Source of the DNA: Pseudopyrenochaeta lycopersici
Lineage: Eukaryota; Ascomycota; Dothideomycetes; Pleosporales; Pseudopyrenochaetaceae
DNA length: 64,000 nt
Assembly (NCBI GenBank): GCA_003313425.1
Contig: NHZP01000026.1
Coordinates: 620,001-684,000, forward strand
Direction: 5' to 3'
Shown in pieces: positions 22,061 to 33,169 of the stretch. Numbering within the stretch: the first letter of the stretch is position 1; the number at the start of each line of letters is the position of its first letter. A program made the translations under genes and the position numbers. The notes under the pieces were generated by a model. The model searched no databases, was not told the DNA's origin, and worked only from the letters and a program-made list of their open reading frames with translations.

Positions 22061-22799
22061 GAAGGGATTCTTGAACCCAAGGTGGACGAAATAAAGTCTC
22101 AGGTTTGCCCGGAGTTCAGGAGTTGAGTGGTGGTGTTCAGAGGGGGATAGACACATGGAACTGGATCGGGTGGCACAGTATTATACAGCGCTGGGCGCTT
22201 CGTTTCCAAGCCATACTCAGCACGTCGCAGTATGCTCATTCGCTCCTGACCCGAGGACGTGTGAGACTATTGTTTCCACCGACAGTGCTTTGAACTAGAA
22301 GTAGGCGAGTTACTCCGACTACTATCCTACACGCAATCCAAAGGAGCAGTGACGCAGCATGCAAGCTTCTTTCCACGCCAATTAGCAACTTCCTCCACGA
22401 ACTCCAGAATTTTCTCTTAGGCCATCTGCATACATTCTGATATACTGCAGGCACTTGCAGCTGCCCAGTAGTATAGGATTGCTCTTACTTGCCTTCTTTC
22501 TGCTGACATTCCCGCTACCTAATATCCCCAAATGCTCGTAGCTCCGTAGTAAGGAGCCACTCTTGTTATCTTGCTACAACTCACCTTCCATCACTGTTTC
22601 CATGGCAAGCTTCACACATACTAACTACTAGTTACTCATAAAAGCTAGTCCTCCGTCTCAACGCTTCCTCAATTCAACATCCCACTTTACCAAGTGACAG
22701 TGTTGATACGTTAGTGGAACCCCTAACACATACTACGACTTCGATCCCTTCGCCGTCGATCACCTTGCACAACCCGATTCTGTACAGAGTTCTCTGAAG
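22061..22799. other. Intergenic
   Basis: About 740 bases downstream of the ArfGAP and upstream of the secreted-protein gene at 22800. It contains a C/T-rich leader region after 22640. No supported gene. Confidence 0.4.
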
Positions 22800-24054
22800 A
22801 TGACTTGTCTTGTGCTGCTCATCGTGAGCACCTTCCTTGCCTTCATATCCATCGTCCACGCCAACCGCAAGGACGACCAGATTCGCATCTACGCCTTCAC
22901 TAGCGACTATTGCTATGGGCCTCCAGTGGGTGCCAACGTCGACATCAAGCGAGGCGAGTGCCAGAACTTCAATTATGGCGCCAGGAGCATCCGGCCCACG
23001 TTCGACTCTAAGCGTAGCCAATGGCTAAATGATGTCAACAACGGTGGAACACAGTGTGAATTGATCATCTACAAGACGCCTGGTTGTCTGGATAGCCAAA
23101 AACTCGAAGTCGACCAGCTGCCTGCGATTCTGTCCCACTGCCTCCATCCTGGCCAACCTGGAGAAAACATCTCCGTGTTCTCAGCCAAGTTCGAGTGCGG
23201 AGGCAAATCAGTTCCAAGTCCTACCATGTAAGTTACCAAATGCATCCTGCAATTTCACGGTCCATGCTAAATACATGATTAGTGACACGACCTATACCAC
23301 GTCTATGGTAGTTACATCGTGGCATGTCGGCGCTAACGAGAAAGCTACGCCATATTATGAGACAAACGTGCTCACACTTACCCATGTGGGGAATCGAAAT
23401 ATCGCAGCTCGGTCACCAGAGTCACTGGAGAATCGACTTGAGCCACGCAGTGAGAAGGGCAACAGCAAGGGGGTATGGCTCTACCACCCTTGGAGTTGGT
23501 CCGTTATCTGTTACGAGTGCTATACTGAAAAACTCAACGTATACACCAATTTCGAATGCCGCTCTGGTCCTAGCAACCCCATCACCTGCGGTGCGATGCC
23601 TGTTGGTATGGACCGCGAGCGCAATGTCGTCACGGAACACAGTAACACCTTGCTCTTTTCACGCACAACGACTCTTTATGAGCGAACTACCTCGACAATC
23701 GATCCAAACGATGTAGAAACACTCGCCACAATATCACTCGAAAGGCGGAAGTCATGGCATCGGCGCGTTACTTTCGACCATCCATTCATTCCAGGGAAGA
23801 AAGTCTGTGCCGATGCCGAATGGGAAAAGCGTGGTCAGCCCGGTGCCGAAGTTCGCTTGCAGAAGACAAACGACAACATCGAGAAGTGTGATAAGGCCGA
23901 AGCTCAGCCCATTGATCTCCCGAGCCCAGTCCATAAGACTGTCCAGCACTCACGCACGTTGCCGGTCTTTTCAGCAATTGGCACCCACACGGTGTATGTC
24001 TTCGATTCCGAGACTGACGAGAAGCCCAGTGCGTTAGCACATAAGGACTTGTAG
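22800..24054 (+). CDS. Secreted Cys-rich protein, unknown, two-part
   Basis: I do not recognise this family. Two exons, 22800-23227 and 23283-24054, join in frame (codon split AT|T) to give 399 residues. The start MTCLVLLIVSTFLAFISIVH is a signal peptide. The first part (about 22-140) has regularly spaced Cys: SDYCYG, GECQNF, TQCELIIY, PGCLD, SHCLH, FECGG. That suggests a compact disulfide-bonded module of the sort seen in small secreted fungal proteins. The second part has a further Cys group (VICYECY, TNFECRSG, ITCGAMP) and ends in a Lys/Asp-rich tail with no membrane anchor. The intron lies exactly between the two parts, which hints at a modular fusion. No enzymatic motif is visible. Confidence 0.75.
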
Positions 24055-24430
24055 GTTCGGGGTGGCTGACCAATAATCGGAGCTTCAACTGTTGGTGAGT
24101 GGGAAGGACGCTAGTCATACGTATCGGATTTGGTTGTTTGAATTGACGTATTGGCGCTTTGCGGTTTGATGTATGTTTAGCATAGACAGATCAATTAAAC
24201 TTCGTTGTTGGGCCAAAGGCCAGGAGAAGAAACGCCTTGGTTCTGCAGAGATGCTCAAGACAGAGCCGCAATAGAATCTTGACCAACTTCAAGACCGTGC
24301 GGACCCACCTAGCGAAAATAGTCGCGAGTCAATGTTTGCCAAGACATTGGAGTTGCTTACTCGGACCCAGAAATTATTTTGAACTCCCATGAACTTCATC
24401 TTCTCCTCTAGAACATGTTCAGTGTGACAA
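24055..24430. other. Intergenic
   Basis: About 375 bases between tandem genes; holds the Mtg1 promoter. Nothing else seen. Confidence 0.4.
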
Positions 24431-25513
24431 ATGTCATTCATCCCCCGCCATGCCTTCCCACCGCTTCCCTCACTGCCCAGGTCCTACTTCCTGGGCCACC
24501 ACAAGTCCGGTCTACAGAAGATGAAATCGCTGCTTTCCTCCATCGATCTCGTCATCGAATGCCGCGATTACCGCGTACCGCTCACTTCGCGCAATCCATT
24601 ATTTGAGTCTGCACTCGAGGGAAAGGAGAGGATTGTTGTGTACACAAAGAGGGATCTAGGTGGTGGGTCGAGGGACACCAAAAATGAGGAGGTCATAAAG
24701 ATGTGGCACCGTCCCACAACTACAATGTTCGTGAGGAACGGGAAAGATCCAGATGGTGAATACAGTAGCCGTAAAAGCACTCTTAAACTCCTTGAGACGC
24801 TCCGAGAGCATGCGCAGAAGCACTGGAAGCTTGTGGGTCACCGCGTAATGGTTGTCGGTATGCCGAATGTTGGCAAATCAACACTCCTAAATGCCCTCCG
24901 TGCGCAAGGAGTTGGCAAAGGCAAAGTTGCAGCTACTGGTGCACAACCTGGCGTCACACGGAAAGTTTCCAGCAGCGGTGTTAAAATTATACCAAGCGAA
25001 GATGATATGGAAAGTGCAGATGGTGGAGCAAGAAAGTTGAAGGGTGTGGGTGGAGGTGTATATTTGCTGGATACGCCAGGTGTGTTCATACCATACGTCC
25101 CAGATGCGGAAGCAATGATGAAGTTGGCTCTGTGCGGAAGTGTGAAGGATACTATCATCCCGCCCGTCATGCTAGCTGATTATCTATTGTACCATTTAAA
25201 CCTCCAGTCGCCTACCCTTTACTCGGAGTACGCGCCACCAACGAACGATGTCGTCGAGCTTCTCAGTGATATCGCCAGGCAGACGGGTAGATTGGGCAAG
25301 GGAGGTGCTGTAGATACAGAGGCTACGGCGCTGTGGATGATCCAGAAGTGGAGGAATGGACAGATGGGCCGATTTCTCTTGGACGAGGTTGAGGAGGGAA
25401 GTTTGGAAAAGGCGAAGCTAGAAGAAGAGAGCGTGACCCCGAGTCTCAATCAGGCACGTAAAGCGGAAAGAGAGCGGAGGAGGGAAAGAAATAAAGCTAG
25501 AGGCGAGAAGTGA
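24431..25513 (+). CDS. mtg1: Mitochondrial ribosome-associated GTPase Mtg1
   Basis: Circularly permuted GTPase (YlqF/YawG family) needed for large mitoribosomal subunit assembly. A single exon encodes 360 residues from MSFIPRHAFPPLPSLPRSYF. Motifs appear in permuted order: G5-like ECRDYRVP (about 43), G4 YTKRD (about 71), G1 P-loop GMPNVGKST (about 143), the G2 threonine region ATGAQPGVTR and G3 LLDTPGVF (about 213). The C-terminal helical region ends in a basic tail (KAERERRRERNKARGEK) suited to rRNA binding. The N-terminus is basic and aromatic, consistent with mitochondrial import without a long presequence. Length matches fungal relatives. Confidence 0.94.
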   Translation: MSFIPRHAFPPLPSLPRSYFLGHHKSGLQKMKSLLSSIDLVIECRDYRVPLTSRNPLFESALEGKERIVVYTKRDLGGGSRDTKNEEVIKMWHRPTTTMFVRNGKDPDGEYSSRKSTLKLLETLREHAQKHWKLVGHRVMVVGMPNVGKSTLLNALRAQGVGKGKVAATGAQPGVTRKVSSSGVKIIPSEDDMESADGGARKLKGVGGGVYLLDTPGVFIPYVPDAEAMMKLALCGSVKDTIIPPVMLADYLLYHLNLQSPTLYSEYAPPTNDVVELLSDIARQTGRLGKGGAVDTEATALWMIQKWRNGQMGRFLLDEVEEGSLEKAKLEEESVTPSLNQARKAERERRRERNKARGEK

Positions 25514-27224
25514 GGGTTTAGCATTGCATTGCAAACACCCTAAAACGGGGTGAGGCCTTGATGAGCACCCTGTCATATTTCAAGCCTATCTACCGATTCG
25601 AGCTACGAACTCAGTCCTCGACAATATGATGTGAGAGCACAGACATCCGCTCCACATGCTATGTTCAACTTTTCGGCGCTCTCCAACCTCGAACTGGCAA
25701 TCATACAACACAGCTGTGATCGACAAGCCATGGCAGTGGCCCACCTTGAAGACCTTCGAATGAAGTATGGAAGTCTACTCCAGCTTCATCAAACACTTGT
25801 CATGGCCATGAACAAACGGAGACGCGGAATGAGGGTTAAACAATGTGAGCAAGCCGTGAAAAAAAAAAGCGGAATAGGGACCGCATAGGCTAGCACTATT
25901 CCAAACAACATAATTGTGCCTAATGCTAAAAGAGGATAGTAGAGAAGGCGGGAAGATGCGAGATGCAAGCGTGTAAAAGGAAAAATAGCATCCGAATACT
26001 TAAAATCTTCCATCATTTGGTATGGACACCTTATACCTTGAAGGATCTTAGTCTGGCTCACGGATGCTCAGAGGATTCTGCCTGGAAGGCTCTGCAAATG
26101 TCGCTAATTACTGGTAAAATTACAGCGGGTTGACATTTTTTCTCTCCCAGATCGCACCATCGATATTCAGAGACATCCTCTACATCTCCACGATATTTGG
26201 TCATCACTGCAGAGTTGAGGAGCCCGCGGAGATATTTGAAGAAAGTCGATAGATGCGAAGTATCTGGACCAACATCATGAATGTTTCCACTTTATTCTCA
26301 TTCACAACGGCCAAATGTTACAGCTCTCAGTACATATTCGGCACAATGATTAAGAGAAGAGCGAAGTCGCTCTGAGATGTTCCGTTGTATCCCCGTGCAC
26401 GTGCAGTACCGGGTACATCCGGAATCTTTTCCGGCCGTAGCTCAACGTCATCTTTCACATGTTGACCAAAAACACCCCTCATCCACCACCAAAGCCACAC
26501 CTGAAGCTCGTGAAAGTCCTTGATCAACGGCGCGTCACGCGACCGTTTACAGCGTCGACCAATGCGCAAAATTTCCCCCCAAGCTGGTTAAGATGTTCAG
26601 CCAAACATTGGGTGCAGACGTCTCGGTAACGTAATTCCTTAGCAGCCGATCCCCGGCCGAGCGACACCACAGGTCTCCCACTTCCGCTCGCCCACCACAG
26701 CTGTTGCGGGTCTGGGGTAGAATTCCAGCGCCAAGCAGACCCTGATGCCGCGTGCACGAGCTGCGAACCGGACGCGTGCCCTGGAGAAACTAAGACTAAG
26801 ACTGCCGGCCTGGGCTCACGCAATGGCCGAGGCTGTTGGCGGAACGAATTGTGGTAGACCGTCCCTCACACCCGCGGCTGGTCGCTGGTGACCTAGAATA
26901 TGACTGTGACGAATTTCCGTGCTCATTTCTTTGGCTTCTTTTCCTTTTCTCCTCTTTCTGAAGTTTTACCGTTCCCTCTCCAATTGAGTGGTTTGCTTTA
27001 GGAAACCCTCCTTCTTGCCTTCCCTTTGTCTCTCCAGAGTCAAAAGCCGAGGCCTTTAGAAGCTAGCTGGAGATTCCTCCAGAACCGGGGTGTAGCTCAA
27101 ATCCGATCTCCCAGCGCGTCATAATTTCTCACTTTCCCCGCGATTCGACGTCCAAACATCTCTCAGACTTCAGTCCTGTGGTTTCGCATACTTTCGGGGC
27201 TTCGACGCTCATAAATCGCACATC
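25514..27224. other. 1.7-kb intergenic stretch, carrier promoter
   Basis: Between Mtg1 and the carrier gene. The last 320 bases become markedly C/T-rich on the plus strand (TTCTTTTCCTTTTCTCCTCT near 26937), typical of promoters of highly expressed fungal genes. The first kilobase has only short frames; an 85-codon frame at 25631 lacks any recognisable motif. No supported gene. Confidence 0.45.
26930..27010 (+). promoter_or_regulatory. Pyrimidine-rich tracts upstream of the Sfc1 carrier gene
   Basis: Dense CT/T runs 215-300 bases before the carrier start codon, ending in CTCTCCAATTGAGTG. Such tracts often surround transcription starts of strong filamentous-fungal promoters. No TATA box is clear. 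Confidence 0.35.
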
Positions 27225-28452
27225 ATGTCTGCGAAGTCAACACAAGGGCCTGGCGGCAAGAAGCCTGCTTCGGCGGCCACCAACTTGATCGGTAAGCTTG
27301 GAACTGAAGAGTGGAGGGGTTTGAAGGGCCAATGGCAAGTTGCTAACTTTTTGGTGTAGCTGGTGGTGGTGCTGGTATGATGGAGGCGCTCGTGTGCCAT
27401 CCCCTGGGTAAGTTCCATTCCACCAAACCCGCGTTGAATAATTTGAAATAGTGCTAACATGAATTGCAGATACTATTAAAGTCCGTATGCAACTGTCAAG
27501 ACGAGCCCGCGCCCCTGGTGTAAGTCAATTCCCGGCTTCAAGACAGAACAACTTGAAGCGTGGATCTTCGAGACTATGAACGTTGCTAAATATTTTCTTT
27601 AGGCTCCCAAGCGCGGTTTCCTCAAGACTGGGTCCGAAATCGTCAAGCGAGAAACAGCATTAGGTCTCTACAAGGGTCTCGGTGCAGTGCTCACTGGCAT
27701 TGTGCCCAAGATGGCCATTCGATTCACAAGTTACGAATGGTATAAACAAGCATTAGCAGATGGGCAAGGCAACGTCACATCACGGGCTACTTTCCTGGCT
27801 GGTCTTGCCGCCGGTGTTACCGAAGCTGTTCTTGTCGTCACACCTATGGAAGTTGTGAAGATTCGATTACAAGCACAGCATCACTCTATGGCAGATCCAC
27901 TAGATGTTCCCAAGTACCGCAACGCCGCGCATGCTCTATACACTGTGCTGAAAGAAGAGGGCGTAGGAGCTTTATGGCGTGGTGTCTCGCTCACCGCGTT
28001 GCGCCAGGGAACGAACCAAGCTGCGAACTTCACTGCGTACTCTGAGCTAAGAGCGCAGCTGCAAAAGTATCATGGCACGACTGATCTTCCGAGCTACGAG
28101 ACAAGTCTGATTGGATTGATTTCGGGTGCCGTGGGACCTTTTAGCAACGCGCCAATTGATACTATCAAGACAAGGTTACAGAAGATGCCCGCAGAGCCGG
28201 GCCAGAGCGCTCTTCAGAGGATAACGATCATCGCAAAGTAAGTTGCCAACAACGGATTAGGAAGCTCCTGCTAATCATATGAACAGCAACATGTGGAAAC
28301 AAGAGGGCATTCACAGTTTCTACAAGGGTATCACACCCCGTGTCATGCGTGTTGCGCCCGGGCAAGCCGTCACTTTCACCGTATATGAATACTTGAAGGG
28401 TGTCCTGGAGAAGGGACGTGAAATGCTCCCTGGTGGACAGTACGAGGAGTAG
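27225..28452 (+). CDS. sfc1: Mitochondrial succinate/fumarate carrier (Sfc1/Acr1 type)
   Basis: Inner-membrane carrier that exchanges cytosolic succinate for mitochondrial fumarate, linking the glyoxylate cycle to gluconeogenesis on acetate and ethanol. Five exons close in frame: 27225-27291, 27360-27407, 27470-27519, 27603-28237 and 28287-28452, giving 321 residues. All three carrier signatures are present: PLDTIKVRMQ, PMEVVKIRLQ and PIDTIKTRLQ, each ending an odd-numbered membrane helix. The sequence GLYKGLGAVLTGIVPKMAIR and the end APGQAVTFTVYEYLKG match Sfc1 rather than other carriers. Introns cluster in the first third of the gene, as in other ascomycete carriers. Confidence 0.93.
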
Positions 28453-28804
28453 TTATGAGCTTTGTATTTAATGGGGAGACTTAGCATTGTCGATATCCAC
28501 GGCGCGGTAATAGACCCCACATAGCATTGTTAAAATGTCCTTGCGACTGAATATGAATTTAAACATATGTTTTACATCAATTTTCCACGCACTATGATGT
28601 GGCTCAGGAACAAGACGCCAAAAAGGCAGGGGGCGCCAAGGTGCATTGGCCCTCAGCCCACTATGCCCCACTACGGCGTCACCCCTCAAGTAAACATTGC
28701 ATGTACATCTAGTCCTATTCACTCCCACAACCAAAATACCTCTTGAAAGCTGTTGAGTGACCACAAGATACATTTCAAGCGTCACTGCTTCTCTTTATAC
28801 CAAC
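28453..28804. other. Intergenic
   Basis: About 350 bases between tandem genes; carrier 3' end and twinfilin promoter. Nothing else seen. Confidence 0.4.
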
Positions 28805-29846
28805 ATGCAGTCCGGCATCTCCGGTATCTTCCCCGCTGATCATTACGTCGTCTACTCAGACCTAACTGCCTTTCCTAGCTTCCCAGGAGCTCAAATCCGC
28901 CCTCGGTGCGCTCATAACATCCAATGACCAGAGAGGTCTTCTCGCAACCATAGATAAAGAGACAATTATCCCGGCCGGCACAATCTCCTCATCCTCCTCG
29001 AGTTTCCTGTCCGACCTTTCGAACCTACAGTCGCACGTTCAGCCTAATGCCGCGCTGTACATTCTCCTCCGTCGCGCCGACAGCCTTGCATCGCCCGATA
29101 AGTCGCTGGTAGCCGTCACATACGTACCCAATGCTGCGCCGGTGCGGCAAAAGATGCTCTTCGCCAGCACACGGTTGACACTGGTGCGGGAACTGGGTGG
29201 TGAGCATTTTGCGGAGAGCGTCTTCACAACCGAGGCCGCTGAGCTCACAAGCTCGGGGTGGGAAAAGCACTTGGCGCATGAGAAGCAAGATAACCCGCTT
29301 ACAGCTGAGGAGCAGTCGTTGCAGGATATTAAAGAGGCTGAGGCATTAGAATCAAGGGGCACAAGGGGACAAGGCCTCGCACAGGGTGGCCGGATAGCTA
29401 TCAGAGCTGATGATGAGATTGCTGGAGCTTTAAGAACTCTCGGTGAAGGCGGGACAGACAACCTCGTACAGTTACGTATGGACGGCCAAACGGAGACACT
29501 TCAACTCGTCTCGTCCACCTCCGCCACTCCGTCGACAATAGCCAGCTCCATCGATACGAAAGAACCGCGGTATGCATTCTACCGACACGACGACCCAGAC
29601 TCCTCTATAGTCTTCATATCCACTTGCCCATCAGCGGCGAAAATCCGTGAGCGCATGATTTATGCGGCGAGTCGGGGGAACGTAGTGACTCTGGCGCAGA
29701 ACGAGGGAGGGCTCAAGGTTGCGAAGAAGTTGGAAGCGACGAATCCGGAGGAGGTTACAGAACAGGTCATTCTGGATGAATTCAAAGTTGAAGCGGCACC
29801 GGAAGCAAAGGGATTTGCAAAGCCCAAGAGGCCGGGAAGGCGGTAG
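28805..29846 (+). CDS. twf1: Twinfilin, actin-monomer-binding protein
   Basis: Binds ADP-actin monomers and capping protein at cortical actin patches. Two exons: a 19-nt first exon 28805-28823 and 28879-29846, giving 328 residues. The spliced N-terminus MQSGISASQELKSALGALIT is typical. Two ADF-homology domains lie at about 5-140 (LVAVTYVPNAAPVRQKMLFA) and 175-315 (YAFYRHDDPDSSIVFISTCP, then IRERMIYAASRGNVV). The C-terminal basic tail, KGFAKPKRPGRR, corresponds to the capping-protein/PIP2-binding tail. The end is convergent with the Utp16-like gene, 183 bases away. Confidence 0.94.
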
Positions 29847-30029
29847 ATTCATGGGACCCGATAATCTCGTGGTGAGGTATTAGATATCAGCTTTCAAGGC
29901 TGGAGAACAACGCTTCATGGCCATGCTGGGACAAAAAAGGGCAAACTCATGAGGACGATTCATCAATATAAGGCCTATGGAATGGACATTCCTCATAATT
30001 TCCTGCGCCACGTATTGAAATGGCTTTCT

Positions 30030-31595
30030 CTAATCTTCACCCCTTAAGAAACCGCCCACACCATGAGCTCTCCTTTCCATCTTACCAAACTTGTAATTTG
30101 GCTTTCCGCCCTTCTTCTTCTCCACCTTCCTGCCTTTCAACCAATGCTCTCGCACGTTCCTCGTGTCCCGATTCACCTTGGGCGGCAGTACTCTATTTTG
30201 CTGGCCAAGGACCGCTACGCTCAGCTTGCCTTTCTTCAGATCCTTTGCTGGCTTATCTGTGCGCTCCAAGAACTTGATGTGGTGGTTCAACTTCTCCTTT
30301 CGCAGCTCTTCCTCAGTCTTTCCGCGTCGCTGAGGCGGTGGAGTAGGTGGGCGCTGGTCTTCGATTGCTTCGAGAAGTGAATCGGGCAGCAGGGCAGGGA
30401 GGCTGCTCATATCGACGTTAACTCGCGATTGCAATGCGGTAGCCTCATCGCCTTCTGATTGAGTGGCGTTCCTCTGCTCTTTGGCCAGCTTCCGCGCTAG
30501 CTTCTTTGCCTTGGCCTCTTCGCGAATGCGTTTCTGGGCCTGCTCTTCTGCTATGCGATCTTCGCGCCTTTGGCGCTTCGCTTGCTCTGCTGCTTGTTGG
30601 GCTTGTAGTGCGCGTTTGGCTTCATGCTGAGCCAAATTGGCTTTTGAGGTCGCTGCTGCTGTGGTAACAACCTCTGGGGCTTCGTCTGAGTCACTTGCGT
30701 CGTCATCGTCTTGACCTGGTTCGGATTGCATTTCAGGTGCTTTGTAGCGTTCATGGCCTTGCTGATTGACAATGATAGTATCGTGGGTCTCCGTAGGCTC
30801 TTCGCTGCCAAAGCGCATGTGCGCCTTCTTCGGTTGTGATGAGGTAGCTGTAGTATCCTGTGAAGGAATGGGGGCTTGTTCGCTCTCGTATGTAGATGAA
30901 GGTATCTCGTCCAGAAGTGTGGTTGTGATTTCTGTCACCTCCAGTGATTTAGGCCCATCATCCGTCTGTTGCTTCTTCGGGCGCCCTCTGGACTTCTTCG
31001 CCGATCCTGGTGTACGATCCTTCAACACCTTGGTCTTTGGCGTCGGGGAGCCTTCTACATTCTTCACATATGTGGCTGGGGTCGCGGGAGTATCCTCTTC
31101 GTTGAGGCTTTGCACCGATTCTTTGGCTGAAGATGCCGGCGGCGAGAGCTTGCTGATAAGCACCTTTGGGCTCGTTCGTCGACGAATCGGCAAGTCTTCT
31201 TCTTTACTAGGTTCTTCGCTTGTGGGTGCCGCAACAGCGATATTATCGAAAGTTTCATCCACAGATTCTTGTGAAGGATCTTCTGTCGGCAGCTCTGGCT
31301 CTGGTACACCTTCCACGACTTTCTTCTTGGGGAGGGCAGTCTTTCGCTGACGCTTCACTTGTGTCGGCGTATCTAGCGACTCTAATTCTCTTTTACCGAC
31401 CCTCTTCTTCGCAGAGCTCCGCGGCGTCGCCGTTGCGCCAGGCGTATCCGTCCCTCCTCGTGTCGTGACCATCGTCGCGTCAGCGTCAGCGTCCGGAGCG
31501 GTGGGCGGAGTTTCTGTCAATTCGTTGGGGCCTGCCGGTACCGAAGGAGAGCGGCTTAGGATGCGTTTGGCGGTGCCAAATACTCGGGCAAACAT
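30030..31595 (-). CDS. U3 snoRNA-associated protein, Utp16/Bud21-like
   Basis: Probable small-subunit processome component acting in 18S rRNA maturation in the nucleolus. A single exon encodes 521 residues. I chose the start at 31595 (MFARVFGTAKRILSR) over the open extension to 31697, because ascomycete relatives begin with MFAR-type sequence and the extension would leave almost no promoter. Most of the protein is disordered: acidic, Ser/Thr-rich, with nuclear-localisation-like KKRVGKRELE and a charged coiled coil near 330-400. The C-terminal 80 residues hold the conserved U3_snoRNA_assoc core: KLNHHIKFLERTDKPAKDLK, SVAVLGQQNRVLPPKVNRDT and VREHWLKGRKVEKKK. Family call rests on that core. Confidence 0.85.
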   Translation of the reverse strand: MFARVFGTAKRILSRSPSVPAGPNELTETPPTAPDADADATMVTTRGGTDTPGATATPRSSAKKRVGKRELESLDTPTQVKRQRKTALPKKKVVEGVPEPELPTEDPSQESVDETFDNIAVAAPTSEEPSKEEDLPIRRRTSPKVLISKLSPPASSAKESVQSLNEEDTPATPATYVKNVEGSPTPKTKVLKDRTPGSAKKSRGRPKKQQTDDGPKSLEVTEITTTLLDEIPSSTYESEQAPIPSQDTTATSSQPKKAHMRFGSEEPTETHDTIIVNQQGHERYKAPEMQSEPGQDDDDASDSDEAPEVVTTAAATSKANLAQHEAKRALQAQQAAEQAKRQRREDRIAEEQAQKRIREEAKAKKLARKLAKEQRNATQSEGDEATALQSRVNVDMSSLPALLPDSLLEAIEDQRPPTPPPQRRGKTEEELRKEKLNHHIKFLERTDKPAKDLKKGKLSVAVLGQQNRVLPPKVNRDTRNVREHWLKGRKVEKKKGGKPNYKFGKMERRAHGVGGFLRGED

Positions 31596-31747
31596 TGGTG
31601 TGGATTTCACTCCACCGCTGGGGAATTTTTTGGCCTGCCAAGATTTCGTTCTAGGGCGGACTTGGCCGCTGCGGACCTCCGAACCCAACCCCAGCATTCA
31701 AGATCGCTTCTTTCCAACACCATCTTGCGCTCGGTTATGGACTCAAC
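31596..31747. promoter_or_regulatory. Compact divergent promoter
   Basis: Only 152 bases separate the start of the Utp16-like gene (minus) from the start of the TPR protein gene (plus). Both promoters must share this stretch. No TATA box is evident. Confidence 0.5.
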
Positions 31748-33169
31748 ATGTCATCGAAGCGTCTCATAGCACATTCAACGAGACCATTGCTGCGTCTGGA
31801 GTCTTGTATCTTCTGCCAATCACATCAATATATTCAACCGGTGTACTATCATGGCCCTGGGGGTCAAATACCAGCCTCTAGAGGGCGTACAAGAGCAACC
31901 GGATCCAGTCCAAGAAGAAACTATGCTACTCAAAGGCTCGACGTGAAACGGCTTCGTATCGATGTCGATAAACGTAACCGAGTAGGTTTCTACACGTTGA
32001 GCAAAGAACAGGGCGTGTTGAACATGGATGCCCATAAAGCAGACAGCATCATTGCAGATTTCTTACATCAGGAAAGGAACATGGATTATGGGAGCAATAT
32101 CCAGCGGCTATCAAAAAGTACGTTTTGTTTCCACATAAAGGGTAGGCTATAGATATTGACTCGAGCAGAGTACCAAGTGGATATAGAAGACCTCACGTCC
32201 CTTGCCATTGTTACTTTTAGGATACCCGATTTGGGCGATCCCGTGAAGAAAGCTATGCTTCCTCCCAGTCAGCATAAGACGATCTCTGGTCATTTGCTGC
32301 AGGGCTGCGCCCAGGCGGAAGACCCTCTGGCTATCGTCCAGATCATGAGCGCTGTTTACCTGAGCGCTTCGAGCTCTGATGCATCTGCTAAGGAGATAAC
32401 GCGCCTTTTCTCGCAGACAGAGATTGCCAAATACCGGAAAACACTGGAGAAGCTCACTGCGAAGGCGAAGTCGTTCGCACTAGGCCCAGATGCCTTGACA
32501 TTGCAAGGATTATTCTTAGAACGAGAAGGACATCACCAGAAAGCGAAGGAGTTACTACAAGAAGCTGTATTGCGGTCGCATCTAAAGTTCAACCCCAAGT
32601 CGAGACACCCTATGCAATTGCAATTAGTTGCCCCCTGGAATGCACTAGGCTTTCTCCTTAAGTCAGATAAAGATCCTGAAATCCAAGCAGAAGCAAAAAA
32701 GTATTTTGAGCAGGGTGCACGCGAAGCAGACGATCCTCTCTCTTGCTACGAACTGTCAGCATTTGAACCAAGAACAAGCACCAAATGGCTGCAACACACC
32801 AGCAAAGCCGCCGCTTCCGGCCACAGACAAGCCATGGTAAACCTTGCCGACTTCTACCAAGAAGTAAACTCTAAGGATTCACCTATCCTTACTCACAGCA
32901 ACATGCGCAAAGCGCTCAACTGGTTGCTGGGCTGGCGACATGGCAGTGCAGCCATATTGGCACATGAGTGGCTCCAAGCTGCTGCGGTTAATGGGCACAA
33001 GCCATCGATGCTAAAACTGGTGGAACATCATGAAGCTCAAGGAGAAAATGAGCGAGCGAAAGAGTGGTTAAGACTCGTCTTAGAACCTCCGAGCGCAGCC
33101 AATCAGGTTGAAGAGTGGCCGCAGCTTGTGCAGCTTGCGAAGAAGAGGCTTGCAGGAATCAGGGCTTAA
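31748..33169 (+). CDS. Mitochondrial TPR/Sel1-like repeat protein
   Basis: Role unknown. Two exons, 31748-32117 and 32169-33169, join in frame (A|AG) to give 456 residues. The N-terminus is rich in Arg, Ser and His with no acidic residues for about 15 residues (MSSKRLIAHSTRPLLRL), which fits a mitochondrial presequence. The rest is alpha-helical with Sel1/TPR-like repeats from about residue 230: ALTLQGLFLEREGHHQKAKE, AKKYFEQGAREADDPLSCYE, KAAASGHRQAMVNLADFYQE, AAVNGHKPSMLKLVEHHEAQ. Such proteins usually act as scaffolds. It resembles poorly characterised fungal HCP-like proteins. It shares a compact promoter with the Utp16-like gene. Confidence 0.85.

Noticed and set aside
25631..25888. 85-codon plus-strand frame after Mtg1
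   Set aside because: No motif, no leader or splice context; ends in a run of A.
30766..31350. 194-codon plus-strand frame
   Set aside because: Antisense to the disordered part of the Utp16-like protein; Ser/Gly composition mirrors it.
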